Source: Salisediminibacterium beveridgei
GTDB taxonomy: Bacteria > Bacillota > Bacilli > Bacillales > Salisediminibacteriaceae
Direction: 5' to 3'
DNA length: 64,000 bases
Assembly: GCF_001721685.1 (NCBI RefSeq)
Contig: NZ_CP012502.1
Location: forward strand, 186,001-250,000
Part shown: in pieces, positions 1 to 12,482 of the stretch
Layout of the letters: every line of letters begins with the position of its first letter
Numbering within the stretch: position 1 is the stretch's first letter
The notes under the pieces: generated by a model
What the model was told of the DNA's origin: nothing
What the model saw: the letters and a program-made list of their open reading frames with translations, nothing else
Databases searched by the model: none
Translations under genes and position numbers: made by a program

Positions 1-1
1 G

Positions 2-727
2 GTGTACCAGCCGATCGTGGATGTTCTTACTGGCAATCTGGTCAAAGTGGAAGCGCTCCTCAGATGGCAGAGTCATGAACTCGGCCGCGTTTCACCGGGG
101 GAGTTCATCCCCATCGCCGAAAAAACAGGACAGATCATTGACATCGGGAAGTGGGTGCTTGAGGATGTCTGCAGTCAGTTGGCTTATTGGAGAAAAACAG
201 GACGCAATGCCGTCCCGGTATCGGTGAACCTCTCCGTCCGTCAGCTTGAACAAGAGTCTTTTTCCACAGGGTTCAAAGGTATCCTGAAGCATTGGCGTAT
301 CCCTTCAGAATGGATCCAGGTGGAAATCACTGAAACCCTGTCAAAAGGCAATCTTCCCCGTATACTCGTTAACCTGAACGCACTGAGCCGAATGGGCATC
401 CGGATTGCCATCGACGATTTCGGTACCGGCTATTCCTCTTTTTCATATCTGACAGAGCTTGGGTTAAATGATATGAAAGTGGATCAGTCGTTCATTCGGG
501 CCACTGCACAGGAAGCGGATACGGAGAAACTGGTCCGGGCCATGCTGCAAATCGCGGAAGGGCTTGGTCTTCAAACCGTGGCAGAGGGCGTGGAGACCGA
601 ATGTCATCATGAGAAAATTAAAGCACTCGGTTTCACCTATGGTCAGGGCTACTACTACGCTCGGCCGCAACGAGCTGAAGTCTTCGAACGGGAGTGGCTT
701 ACGACGAAGCAAAACAAGTCCATCTGA
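2..727 (+). CDS. EAL-domain c-di-GMP phosphodiesterase, 3' part
   Basis: Only the C-terminal 241 residues lie in the window; the gene begins upstream. This is an almost complete EAL domain, which hydrolyses cyclic di-GMP to pGpG. The signature residues are all visible: VEALLRW at the start, the NLSVRQLE block, EITETL, the metal-binding DDFGTGYSS, KVDQSF with the catalytic lysine, AEGVET, and a final GQGYYYARP. Because every catalytic motif is intact, I infer an active phosphodiesterase rather than a degenerate c-di-GMP receptor. A GGDEF, PAS or membrane sensor module probably precedes it but cannot be seen. It has no obvious functional link with glyA downstream and seems to be a separate transcription unit. 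No clear terminator follows it. Confidence 0.93.
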   Translation: MYQPIVDVLTGNLVKVEALLRWQSHELGRVSPGEFIPIAEKTGQIIDIGKWVLEDVCSQLAYWRKTGRNAVPVSVNLSVRQLEQESFSTGFKGILKHWRIPSEWIQVEITETLSKGNLPRILVNLNALSRMGIRIAIDDFGTGYSSFSYLTELGLNDMKVDQSFIRATAQEADTEKLVRAMLQIAEGLGLQTVAEGVETECHHEKIKALGFTYGQGYYYARPQRAEVFEREWLTTKQNKSI

Positions 728-822
728 TGGGGATTGTCATAAGCTTCATTGATAAATTCAGGGAATATTGTGACTTTTTCATTTTGTATACGCATACATC
801 GGTCTGACTTGTGAAAAACTGT

Positions 823-851
823 TTTACAAGTGCGCTTCTCCGTTGTAGAAT
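823..851 (+). promoter_or_regulatory. Probable sigma-A promoter of glyA
   Basis: TTTACA (823-828) and TAGAAT (846-851) are 17 bases apart, close to the sigma-A consensus, and place a start near 858. The -35 box lies in the right arm of an imperfect dyad (about 807-831, ACTTGTGAAAA / TTTTACAAGT), which could be an operator. Confidence 0.6.
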
Positions 852-862
852 AAGCGTTAATG

Positions 863-875
863 AATGTTCGATTAT
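863..875 (-). promoter_or_regulatory. Candidate PurR box upstream of glyA
   Basis: Read on the minus strand, the site is ATAATCGAACATT, which matches 12 of 13 positions of the B. subtilis PurBox consensus AWWWCCGAACWWT. glyA belongs to the PurR regulon in B. subtilis. It lies just downstream of the predicted transcription start. A second half-site (GGAAC, about 892-896) is weak, so PurR control remains an inference. Confidence 0.45.
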
Positions 876-947
876 GTGACCGTCGTGTTTAGGAACAGAC
901 AAGTTTTCAGCGCGCAGATGCGTGACGATCAGGGAGGTTTTTTAGGA

Positions 948-2210
948 ATGAGAACATTGGAACGTCGAGATCTCGTTGAGTTAAAAGCACAGGATGCTGA
1001 AGTGTTCGCTGCCATCGAAGCGGAGCGAAAGCGCCAGCAGGACAACATCGAACTGATTGCCTCGGAAAACTTCGTGTCCGAAGCAGTCATGGAAACCCAG
1101 GGCTCCGTTCTGACCAACAAATACGCCGAAGGCTATCCGGAGAAGCGCTATTACGGAGGCTGTGAACACGTGGATGTCGCTGAAAATCTCGCCCGCGACC
1201 GGGCCAAGCAGATTTTCGGCGCGGAGCACGCGAACGTGCAGCCACACTCGGGCGCACAGGCAAACATGGCGGTGTACTATGCGTTGCTCGAGCATGGGGA
1301 CACGGTTCTCGGCATGAACCTCTCGCATGGAGGACACCTGACGCACGGAAGTCCGGTGAACTTCAGCGGCAAGCAGTTCAATTTCGTCGACTACGGCGTG
1401 GACAAAGACACCGGACTGCTTGAATATGAAGACGTTTTGGCGAAAGCTCGTGAGCATCAGCCGAAGATGATCGTTGCAGGCGCAAGTGCCTATCCGCGTG
1501 AAATTGATTTCGCCCGTTTCCGCGAAATCGCCGACGAAGTCGGTGCGTACCTGATGGTCGACATGGCCCATATTGCAGGACTTGTTGCGACAGGAGAACA
1601 TCAGAGTCCTGTGCCGTATGCCGATGTGGTAACCACCACGACCCACAAGACCCTTCGCGGCCCACGCGGTGGGATGATCCTCTGTAAAGAGGAGTATGCC
1701 AAGAAAGTGGACAAGTCCATTTTCCCAGGTGTTCAGGGTGGTCCATTGATGCACGTTATTGCAGCGAAGGCTGTGTCGTTCGGTGAAGTGTTGACCGATG
1801 ACTTCAAGGCATACACGAAGCAGATTAAACTCAATGCAAGAGCGCTTGCTGAGTCATTGATAGCGGAAGGTGTGAACCTCGTGTCATCCGGCACAGACAA
1901 TCACCTCGTGCTGCTCGATCTCAGAGGGCTGGAGCTGACCGGTAAAGTGGCCGAAGCTGCGCTTGATTCGGTGGGAATCACGACGAATAAAAATACGATC
2001 CCGTTCGATCCGGAGAGCCCGTTTGTAACAAGCGGTATCCGCATCGGGACAGCGGCGATCACATCCCGTGGATTCGATGAAAAAGACGCCACGACCGTCG
2101 GCAAAATCATCGCCCTGGTCTTGAAGAATCACGACAACCCGGAAGCCTTGAACGACGCCCGCAAAGCCGTTCAGGATATGACCGGACGCTACCCGCTTTA
2201 CGAGCGGTAA
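948..2210 (+). CDS. glyA: Serine hydroxymethyltransferase
   Basis: GlyA is the cytosolic PLP enzyme that interconverts serine plus tetrahydrofolate with glycine plus 5,10-methylene-THF, feeding purine, thymidylate and methionine synthesis. The 420-residue product has the family's usual length. The PLP lysine is K234 in the [14 protein letters not shown] motif, and the N-terminal ELIASENF and NKYAEGYP substrate and interface motifs are intact. I chose the ATG at 948 because GGGAGG stands just before it and because the protein then begins like other GlyA proteins. An in-frame upstream extension to 864 lacks a ribosome site and would add 28 atypical residues. The glyA-upp order is the one found in B. 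subtilis. Confidence 0.98.
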   Translation: MRTLERRDLVELKAQDAEVFAAIEAERKRQQDNIELIASENFVSEAVMETQGSVLTNKYAEGYPEKRYYGGCEHVDVAENLARDRAKQIFGAEHANVQPHSGAQANMAVYYALLEHGDTVLGMNLSHGGHLTHGSPVNFSGKQFNFVDYGVDKDTGLLEYEDVLAKAREHQPKMIVAGASAYPREIDFARFREIADEVGAYLMVDMAHIAGLVATGEHQSPVPYADVVTTTTHKTLRGPRGGMILCKEEYAKKVDKSIFPGVQGGPLMHVIAAKAVSFGEVLTDDFKAYTKQIKLNARALAESLIAEGVNLVSSGTDNHLVLLDLRGLELTGKVAEAALDSVGITTNKNTIPFDPESPFVTSGIRIGTAAITSRGFDEKDATTVGKIIALVLKNHDNPEALNDARKAVQDMTGRYPLYER

Positions 2211-2232
2211 TGAACCAATCACATGAATCACG

Positions 2233-2262
2233 ACGCTGCCTCTGAAAACGGGGCAGCGTTTC
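2233..2262 (+). terminator. Hairpin after glyA
   Basis: An ACGCTGCC / GGCAGCGT stem (2233-2240 and 2252-2259) follows the glyA stop by about 20 bases. The U-tract is short (TTTC), so termination may be partial. Confidence 0.55.
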
Positions 2263-2389
2263 GTGTGGGGTGCGACAAGCATGCAGTGTGCAAGCAGGAT
2301 CCTGTGGCAAATCAGGTGGAAAACGACAAAAAAATCAAAGTGTGCACGTACACCTGTCGCAATCGATTGGAAACCGTGTAAGAAGACCC

Positions 2390-2418
2390 TTGAACCAAAA
2401 TCGAATTTCGAGTACAAT
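2390..2418 (+). promoter_or_regulatory. Probable sigma-A promoter of upp
   Basis: TTGAAC (2390-2395) and TACAAT (2413-2418) have an ideal 17-base spacer within the 325-base glyA-upp gap. A second possible -10 (TATAAT, 2455-2460) lacks a good -35. The rest of the gap shows nothing recognisable. Confidence 0.6.
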
Positions 2419-2535
2419 TTCCGGGGAATGTCAGCGCTCGGTCATCACTTCATGTATAATGGTATGCGTTGAGCGTCAGGCAAGTAAATAAGACAGATAC
2501 ATAGCAGCACCGACTAATTCTGAGGAGTGATACAC

Positions 2536-3165
2536 ATGGGGAAAGTGTACGTTTTTGACCATCCGTTGATTCAGCACAAACTGACCTTTATTCGCAAAAA
2601 AGAAACCGGAACAAAAGAATTCCGGGAAATGACCAATGAAATTGCCGGTCTTATGGCTTATGAAATTACCCGCCACCTCCCGCTTCGTGATGTGGAAGTG
2701 GAAACACCGGTTGCCACAGCCCAGTGCAAAACGATTTCAGGGAAAAAGCTCGGGATTATTCCGATCCTCCGCGCAGGTCTTGGCATGGTGGACGGGATTC
2801 TTGAACTCATCCCGGCAGTGAAAGTGGGTCACATCGGCCTTTATCGCGACCCTGAAACCTTGATGCCTGTGGAATACTACGTGAAGTTACCGAAAGATGT
2901 TTCTGAACGCGAAATGATCGTCGTCGACCCGATGCTTGCGACAGGCGGTTCAGCCATTGAAGCGGTCAACGTCCTCAAGCGTAACGGTGCAAGAAACATC
3001 AAACTGATGTGTCTCGTTGCTGCACCGGAAGGCGTCGACAAAATGAAAGAAGCCCACCCGGATGTGGATATCTACCTTGCAGCCATGGACGAAAGACTGA
3101 ACGAAAAAGGCTATATCGTTCCAGGCCTGGGTGATGCAGGCGACCGCCTTTTCGGAACAAAATAA
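2536..3165 (+). CDS. upp: Uracil phosphoribosyltransferase
   Basis: Upp is a cytosolic pyrimidine-salvage enzyme converting uracil and PRPP to UMP. The 209-residue protein is full length. It shows the PRPP-binding loop [12 protein letters not shown] and the C-terminal uracil-recognition region [18 protein letters not shown]. The ATG at 2536 is preceded by a GAGGAGTG ribosome site; an in-frame GTG nine bases earlier lies inside that site and is unlikely to be used. It has its own predicted promoter and is followed by a strong terminator, so it is probably monocistronic, although in this genus it often sits next to the epimerase and atp operon as here. Confidence 0.98.
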   Translation: MGKVYVFDHPLIQHKLTFIRKKETGTKEFREMTNEIAGLMAYEITRHLPLRDVEVETPVATAQCKTISGKKLGIIPILRAGLGMVDGILELIPAVKVGHIGLYRDPETLMPVEYYVKLPKDVSEREMIVVDPMLATGGSAIEAVNVLKRNGARNIKLMCLVAAPEGVDKMKEAHPDVDIYLAAMDERLNEKGYIVPGLGDAGDRLFGTK

Positions 3166-3173
3166 AGACAACC

Positions 3174-3223
3174 AAACCGGAGACCGCACCGGTTCCCTAA
3201 AGGAACCGTGCCCTCCGGTTTTT
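3174..3223 (+). terminator. Two-tier terminator after upp
   Basis: The outer stem AAACCGGAG / CTCCGGTTT (3174-3182, 3213-3221) encloses an inner stem CGGTTCC / GGAACCG (3190-3196, 3202-3208). The outer arm runs into a short T-tract. The epimerase ribosome site begins 18 bases later. Confidence 0.8.
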
Positions 3224-3255
3224 CAAACGCATACTGCACGAAGGAGGAACCCATC

Positions 3256-4401
3256 ATGCCAAAACGTAAAAAAATCATGACCATCTTCGGGACACGTCCC
3301 GAAGCCATAAAAATGTGCCCGCTGGTCAAACAGCTGGAACAAACCGACGACCTCGAAGCCATCACCGTTGTCACCGGACAGCACCGGGAAATGCTTGATC
3401 AGGTGCTGAAAATCTTTGACGTGACACCGGACGAGGATCTGAACATTATGCAGGCCCGGCAGACCCTCACGGACGTGACCACCCGCGCTCTCGAAGGCCT
3501 TGACGAGGCGATGAAACGGTTGAAACCGGACATGGTGCTTGTGCACGGCGACACGACAACAACCTTTGTGGCAAGTCTTGCTGCATACTACAATCAGATT
3601 GCCGTAGGTCACGTGGAGGCGGGGCTCAGAACGTGGAATAAATACTCACCGTTCCCGGAAGAAATGAACCGCCAGCTCACCGGTGTCATCAGCGATCTGC
3701 ACTTTGCGCCGACGCAAAAAGCCGAAGGGAACCTGCTCGAAGAAGGCAAAAAGCCGGAAGGGATTTTTATTACCGGCAATACCGCCATCGATGCCCTGCA
3801 GACGACCGTTACTGATTCATACACCCATGACAGTCTTGATAAAATCGGTGATGACCGTTTGATTCTGGTTACGGCGCACCGGCGGGAGAACCTGGGACAG
3901 CCAATGCGGAACATGTTCCGCGCAATCAAACGTCTCGTCGAAGAAAACAGCGATTTGCAGGTGATCTACCCGGTGCACCTCAATCCGGTTGTCCGCGAAA
4001 TGGCCGATGACGTTCTCGGTAATGATCCGCGTATTCAGCTGATCGAGCCGCTTGGCGTCAGGGATTTTCACAACTTTGCCTCGCGGGCACACATCATTTT
4101 GACCGATTCCGGTGGCGTTCAAGAAGAAGCCCCGTCGCTCGGCGTGCCCGTTCTCGTGTTAAGGGATACAACGGAACGACCGGAAGGAATCGAAGCAGGA
4201 ACCTTAAAGCTCTCCGGAACAAACGAAGAAGATATCTACCGGGATGCGGCCCTTCTGCTGAACAATGATGAAGCATACAAGGCGATGTCGAGAGCCTCAA
4301 ACCCATATGGGGATGGTCAGGCATCCGGGCGCATCGTGGAAGCGATCCGGTATTATTACGGATTGCGTGACGATCGTGTGACGTCATTTCGCCCCCTTTA
4401 A
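3256..4401 (+). CDS. mnaA: UDP-N-acetylglucosamine 2-epimerase (non-hydrolysing)
   Basis: This cytosolic enzyme interconverts UDP-GlcNAc and UDP-ManNAc. In Bacillus the ManNAc goes into the linkage unit of wall teichoic acid and into other surface polysaccharides. The 381 residues match the family length. Visible landmarks are the N-terminal IFGTRPEAIK, the GHVEAGLRT motif, TAHRRENLG and the UDP-binding TDSGGVQEEAPSLGVPVLVLR. The ATG at 3256 follows AAGGAGG with ideal spacing; an open frame extends 16 codons further upstream into the upp terminator and was discarded. The position between upp and the atp operon is common in Bacillaceae. The alternative symbol is wecB. Confidence 0.96.
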   Translation: MPKRKKIMTIFGTRPEAIKMCPLVKQLEQTDDLEAITVVTGQHREMLDQVLKIFDVTPDEDLNIMQARQTLTDVTTRALEGLDEAMKRLKPDMVLVHGDTTTTFVASLAAYYNQIAVGHVEAGLRTWNKYSPFPEEMNRQLTGVISDLHFAPTQKAEGNLLEEGKKPEGIFITGNTAIDALQTTVTDSYTHDSLDKIGDDRLILVTAHRRENLGQPMRNMFRAIKRLVEENSDLQVIYPVHLNPVVREMADDVLGNDPRIQLIEPLGVRDFHNFASRAHIILTDSGGVQEEAPSLGVPVLVLRDTTERPEGIEAGTLKLSGTNEEDIYRDAALLLNNDEAYKAMSRASNPYGDGQASGRIVEAIRYYYGLRDDRVTSFRPL

Positions 4402-5046
4402 CCTGCCTTGCCAGAGGTAAATGACCATCCAGCCGGAAAAAGGGGGTCTCCTTCGCCTGTCAAAGCCTTGGCAGGGATGGAGTAAACCATTTCAAGTCAG
4501 AATATTCTTTCTTAATACTTTTTCTAAAAAAGTCCACACAGTGCCATTGAACTTATGTATAATAGAAAACGAAATGTGACAAATCCATGACACTTTTCAC
4601 GGGCATTTCATTTTCAGGACTTCTGAAAACGTTATCCTATGGGCGTTCGAACGCCTGTAGTCATTGACACAGTAGCATGACTGTTGTACGATAATATGGT
4701 GAAAGTGGACGTGCTGACGTCATGAGGCGCAAGGGATCAGCCGATTTTCAGGACTCGGAACACAAGGGGAGCAACACCGTGCAGACAGACAGTTGGCAGT
4801 CCGCTGACAAACTGCCGGCAGCCGTACATGAGCATTCTTTGCGAACGGGATCACACGCACCGCCAGCAAAGAGGCATGCCATACATACATCCTGACACCG
4901 TAACATGCCCTCAATTCCCCTGAATAGCCGACTCATTATCCCTGTTTTCTTTGTCCATCAGCGCCGCAACAGGCATACAGTTGCCTGAACGAGTGCTTTG
5001 ATTCAAAGGTGCAACGTCCGACGAATTTCGCATTGGAGTACGAATC
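4402..5046 (+). other. Intergenic region and long leader before the atp operon
   Basis: This 645-base stretch holds no convincing gene. Before the promoter at 4664-4692 there is an isolated TATAAT (4558-4563) without a -35. After the promoter comes a leader of about 350 bases. The leader contains an unbroken 57-codon frame (4722-4895) with no good ribosome site and unremarkable composition, which I do not call as a gene. No riboswitch class was recognised. Confidence 0.6.
4664..4692 (+). promoter_or_regulatory. Probable main promoter of the atp operon
   Basis: A perfect TTGACA (4664-4669) is followed after 17 bases by TACGAT (4687-4692). It is the best sigma-A match between the epimerase gene and atpZ, and would start the transcript near 4699. 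Confidence 0.7.
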
Positions 5047-5286
5047 ATGTCCAAAGAGACGAAGCAACGCCAGCTGGTTCGCGCATTTGCACTCATGACC
5101 ACCATCAGCGCCTATTTTACCGGACCCGTTCTTTTGGGGGTCTTTGGCGGACTGTGGCTTGAATCCCGTTATGATGGGAGTGGTCTGTATCTGGTCGGAG
5201 GCATGCTCTTGGGTCTTGTCACAGGCATCTTCGGCATTTTCCGCGTCATTCGTCAGTTCTATAGAGACGGAGACGATACAGAATGA
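5047..5286 (+). CDS. atpZ: AtpZ, small membrane protein of the atp operon
   Basis: AtpZ is a 79-residue membrane protein of the AtpZ/AtpI family encoded ahead of atpI in several Bacillus atp operons. Work in alkaliphilic Bacillus pseudofirmus linked AtpZ and AtpI to magnesium uptake. Two hydrophobic segments are visible, about residues 15-37 (containing TGPVLLGVFGGLWLE) and 45-66 (LVGGMLLGLVTGIFGIF), with a positively charged N-terminus and an acidic C-terminal tail. A modest ribosome site (TTGGAG) precedes the ATG. The stop overlaps the atpI start (ATGA, 5283-5286), which implies translational coupling. Function beyond the family assignment is inferred. Confidence 0.88.
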   Translation: MSKETKQRQLVRAFALMTTISAYFTGPVLLGVFGGLWLESRYDGSGLYLVGGMLLGLVTGIFGIFRVIRQFYRDGDDTE

Positions 5287-5666
5287 ACGACATCCGCAAA
5301 TTGTTTAGCCGCTACGCAACTTATACGCTGGTCTTCGTCAGTCTGTTTTTGATCATGACCCTGATTTCCGGGGACAACAGACCTTTCTGGCTCGGGATGG
5401 CATTCGGCACCAGCTTCAGTCTGGTCAGCCTGTGGATGACGTATTTTCAAGTCAGCCGGATCGGTAAAATGACCGTGGATAAAAAACCGCGGGCCACCCT
5501 CGGAACGCTGTCCAGGCTGCTCGTGTTTCTTCTGGCACTCTGGGTTGCCCAGCAGCTGCCGCAGTATTTTTCGTTGACAGGAGTGATCATCGGTCTTTCT
5601 GTGACCTATATCATTCTGTTAATAGAACCACTGTTTCGCATCTCGCTTTCAAAGGAGAAAGAGTGA
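5283..5666 (+). CDS. atpI: ATP synthase protein I
   Basis: AtpI is a four-helix membrane protein that assists assembly or stability of the c-ring in the F1Fo ATP synthase and, with AtpZ, has been tied to magnesium supply. The 127-residue product is almost entirely hydrophobic, with segments around residues 12-32, 36-54, 72-92 and 95-115. It starts at the ATG overlapping the atpZ stop. The gap of 62 bases to atpB contains the atpB ribosome site. AtpI proteins diverge rapidly, so the call leans on position, length and topology. Confidence 0.9.
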   Translation: MNDIRKLFSRYATYTLVFVSLFLIMTLISGDNRPFWLGMAFGTSFSLVSLWMTYFQVSRIGKMTVDKKPRATLGTLSRLLVFLLALWVAQQLPQYFSLTGVIIGLSVTYIILLIEPLFRISLSKEKE

Positions 5667-5728
5667 ATACAGTGCTGGTAAAGGATTCAACAATATGATC
5701 TGTCATGTGTGAAAAGAGGTGAAAAGGA

Positions 5729-6454
5729 TTGGATAGTAAATTTCTGAAAATCGACCTGTTTGGCATCCCGTGGCTGACGCTCAACATTCCGGCGCTGTTT
5801 ACCACGACGATGGCGATGGTCATTGTTTTCCTGGTGGCATTTTTCATGTCCCGGAAAATTCAAATGTACCCGACAGGTGCGCAAAATGCCTTGGAGTACC
5901 TGGTGCAATTCGTCAAAAACATCATCAGCAGTACGATGGACTGGAAGCAGGGGCAACACTTTGTGATGCTCGGGATTACCATCTTGCTTTACGTATTTGT
6001 GGCGAACATGATGGGTGTCCCGTTTGAGCTTGCCACGGAAGAGCACTATGTCTGGTGGAACTCACCAACGTCAAATCCGGTCTTAACCATCTCACTGGCC
6101 GCCTTCGTTGTCGTATTGACACATATTTACGGCTTGAAGCTCAAAGGCCCGAAAGAGTATGGGAAAGATTACTTCCGGCCGGCGCCGTTTATGGCACCGT
6201 TTAAGATCATTGAAGATTTTTCGAACACGCTCACGCTCGGCATGCGACTTTATGCGAACATTTTCGCCAAAGAAATGATCATGATCATGCTTGTCGGACT
6301 CGGGGCATTTGCCAGTGTCTTCTGGACATTCGGGGCATTTTTCCCGCTCGTCATATTCCAGGCGTTCAGCGTATTTATCGGTTCATTGCAGGCCTTTATC
6401 TTTGCCATGCTGACGATGGTGTATATGTCGCACAAAGTCAGTGAAGAACATTAG
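5729..6454 (+). CDS. atpB: ATP synthase subunit a, alkaliphile type
   Basis: Subunit a is the Fo membrane subunit carrying the two proton half-channels beside the c-ring. The 241 residues show the usual five to six helices. The essential arginine is R173 in TLGMRLYANIFAKE. Lysine K181 follows in the same helix where most neutralophiles have glycine (AGE); alkaliphilic Bacillus species have a lysine here (K180 in B. pseudofirmus), needed for ATP synthesis at high pH. The start is a TTG at 5729 behind GAGGTGAAAAGG; no ATG occurs until well inside the first helix. The gene lies in the atp operon between atpI and atpE. Confidence 0.97.
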   Translation: MDSKFLKIDLFGIPWLTLNIPALFTTTMAMVIVFLVAFFMSRKIQMYPTGAQNALEYLVQFVKNIISSTMDWKQGQHFVMLGITILLYVFVANMMGVPFELATEEHYVWWNSPTSNPVLTISLAAFVVVLTHIYGLKLKGPKEYGKDYFRPAPFMAPFKIIEDFSNTLTLGMRLYANIFAKEMIMIMLVGLGAFASVFWTFGAFFPLVIFQAFSVFIGSLQAFIFAMLTMVYMSHKVSEEH

Positions 6455-6465
6455 AAGCAACACCT

Positions 6466-6522
6466 TGCTGAATTCATTCAGCACGACAACACGTTGAATA
6501 AGAACTCACCGGTAAAAACCGG
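6466..6522 (+). promoter_or_regulatory. Intercistronic hairpins between atpB and atpE
   Basis: Two small stem-loops lie in the 132-base gap: TGCTGAA / TTCAGCA (6466-6472, 6477-6483) and CCGGT / ACCGG (6509-6513, 6518-6522). Neither has a T-run. By analogy with other atp operons, where subunit c must be made in excess, they may affect local mRNA stability or translation of atpE. This role is inferred. Confidence 0.4.
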
Positions 6523-6586
6523 CAGAGTGATTTCATTCATACAATTACAAAAAACTTTTTAAGAATGTAAAGGGAGGATTTTTATC

Positions 6587-6808
6587 ATGGGAACAGTCGC
6601 TATTGCAGTAGCAATTACAGCAAGTTTGGCAGCAATCGCAGGTGCATTTGGGGTGGCAATCGTCGTCCGCAGTACGTTACAGGGAATTACGCGTCAACCG
6701 GAGATCCGTGGACCGCTTCAAACCGTTATGTTCATTGGTGTGCCACTTGTTGAGGCACTTCCAATTTTTGCGATCGTTATTGCCTTCTTACTGCTGGGTA
6801 ATATGTAA
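6587..6808 (+). CDS. atpE: ATP synthase subunit c, alkaliphile type
   Basis: Subunit c is a 73-residue hairpin of two membrane helices that forms the rotating Fo ring; E56 is the proton carrier. The second helix carries P53-x-x-E56-x-x-P59, the PxxExxP motif of alkaliphilic Bacillus, where neutralophiles lack the first proline. The first helix reads A16-x-A18-x-A20-x-G22, so three of the four usual glycines are replaced by alanine, close to the alkaliphile AxAxAxA pattern. A strong AGGGAGGA site precedes the ATG. Hairpins flank the gene on both sides, consistent with separate control of its high stoichiometry. Confidence 0.98.
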   Translation: MGTVAIAVAITASLAAIAGAFGVAIVVRSTLQGITRQPEIRGPLQTVMFIGVPLVEALPIFAIVIAFLLLGNM

Positions 6809-6831
6809 TTCAAAGACTTGAGTTACCATAA

Positions 6832-6910
6832 ATGGCGAAGAACGTTACATAACCACTCTTCGCCATTGCTTTTGTAACCGATGGATGTCGATGGTCCCTA
6901 GCACCATCGA
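6832..6910 (+). promoter_or_regulatory. Two hairpins between atpE and atpF
   Basis: A 10-bp stem ATGGCGAAGA / TCTTCGCCAT (6832-6841, 6857-6866) followed by TGCTTTTG, and an 8-bp stem TCGATGGT / ACCATCGA (6888-6895, 6903-6910), fill the 151-base gap. The first looks like a leaky terminator or a 3'-end stabiliser that would lift atpE mRNA above that of downstream genes. This is inferred from position only. Confidence 0.5.
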
Positions 6911-6959
6911 TTTCTGTACATTCGCTTACAATGATCGTGAATAAGGGAGGCGAAACACA

Positions 6960-7453
6960 TTGTTTGATGTTATGGAAATAGAATGGTTGAACGCCGCCTA
7001 TCAAATCCTGGCGTTTTTATTCCTGATGTGGCTTCTTAAGCGTTATGCCTTCGGTCCGATCATGGATATGATGGAAAAGCGGGAGAAACACGTCGCTGAT
7101 CAGATCAAATCCGCTGAAAAGAACCGGGATGAAGCTGAGCAGTACTTAAAGGAACAGCGTGAAGCCATTCAGACGGCAAGACAGGAAGCAAAAGAAATTG
7201 TTGAAAACGCAAAGAAAATGAGTGATCAGCAGGCAAAAGACATCGTCGAGAACGCACGCAATGAGTCGGATCGTCTGAAAGAAAATGCCAAAGCTGAAAT
7301 CAATACGGAAAAAGAACAGGCGATTAATGCCTTGCGCGAGCAGGTATCGACCCTTTCCGTCCTGGTTGCATCCAAAGTCATTGAGAAAGAACTCGATGAG
7401 AAGGAGCAGGAAAAACTGATTCAGGACACTTTGAAGGAAGTTGGCGGAGACCT

Positions 7454-7457
<4 letters not shown>
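6960..7457 (+). CDS. atpF: ATP synthase subunit b
   Basis: Subunit b is the peripheral stalk holding F1 against Fo. The 165-residue protein has one N-terminal membrane helix (about residues 10-28) and then a long charged coiled coil rich in Glu, Lys, Ala and Gln. I place the start at the TTG at 6960 because AAGGGAGGCG ends seven bases before it; the next in-frame ATG (6972) is nineteen bases away and would remove four residues. The stop overlaps the atpH start (ATGA). Confidence 0.95.
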
Positions 7458-9528
<2,071 letters not shown>

Positions 9529-9555
9529 GTTCGAACGCGAGATGGTCTGAAATAA

Positions 9556-10446
<891 letters not shown>

Positions 10447-10520
10447 TCGGGTCAACTCCCGGCTGACGGATGAACACATTGACGAAAGCACGGCACGAAT
10501 AGAGCTGTTTACCTATATAA

Positions 10521-11969
<1,449 letters not shown>

Positions 11970-12012
11970 AGAAGCAACCGGAAACTGAGGATCCTGCAGG
12001 GTCTGCGCGTGA

Positions 12013-12477
<465 letters not shown>

Positions 12478-12482
12478 ATCCG

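Noticed and set aside
981..1754. Long minus-strand frame (257 codons) opposite glyA
   Set aside because: It lies wholly antisense to a clear glyA, has no ribosome site and no recognisable protein motif.
4722..4895. 57-codon frame in the atp leader
   Set aside because: No ribosome site, no hydrophobic or family pattern, and unremarkable composition; kept only as a note on the leader.
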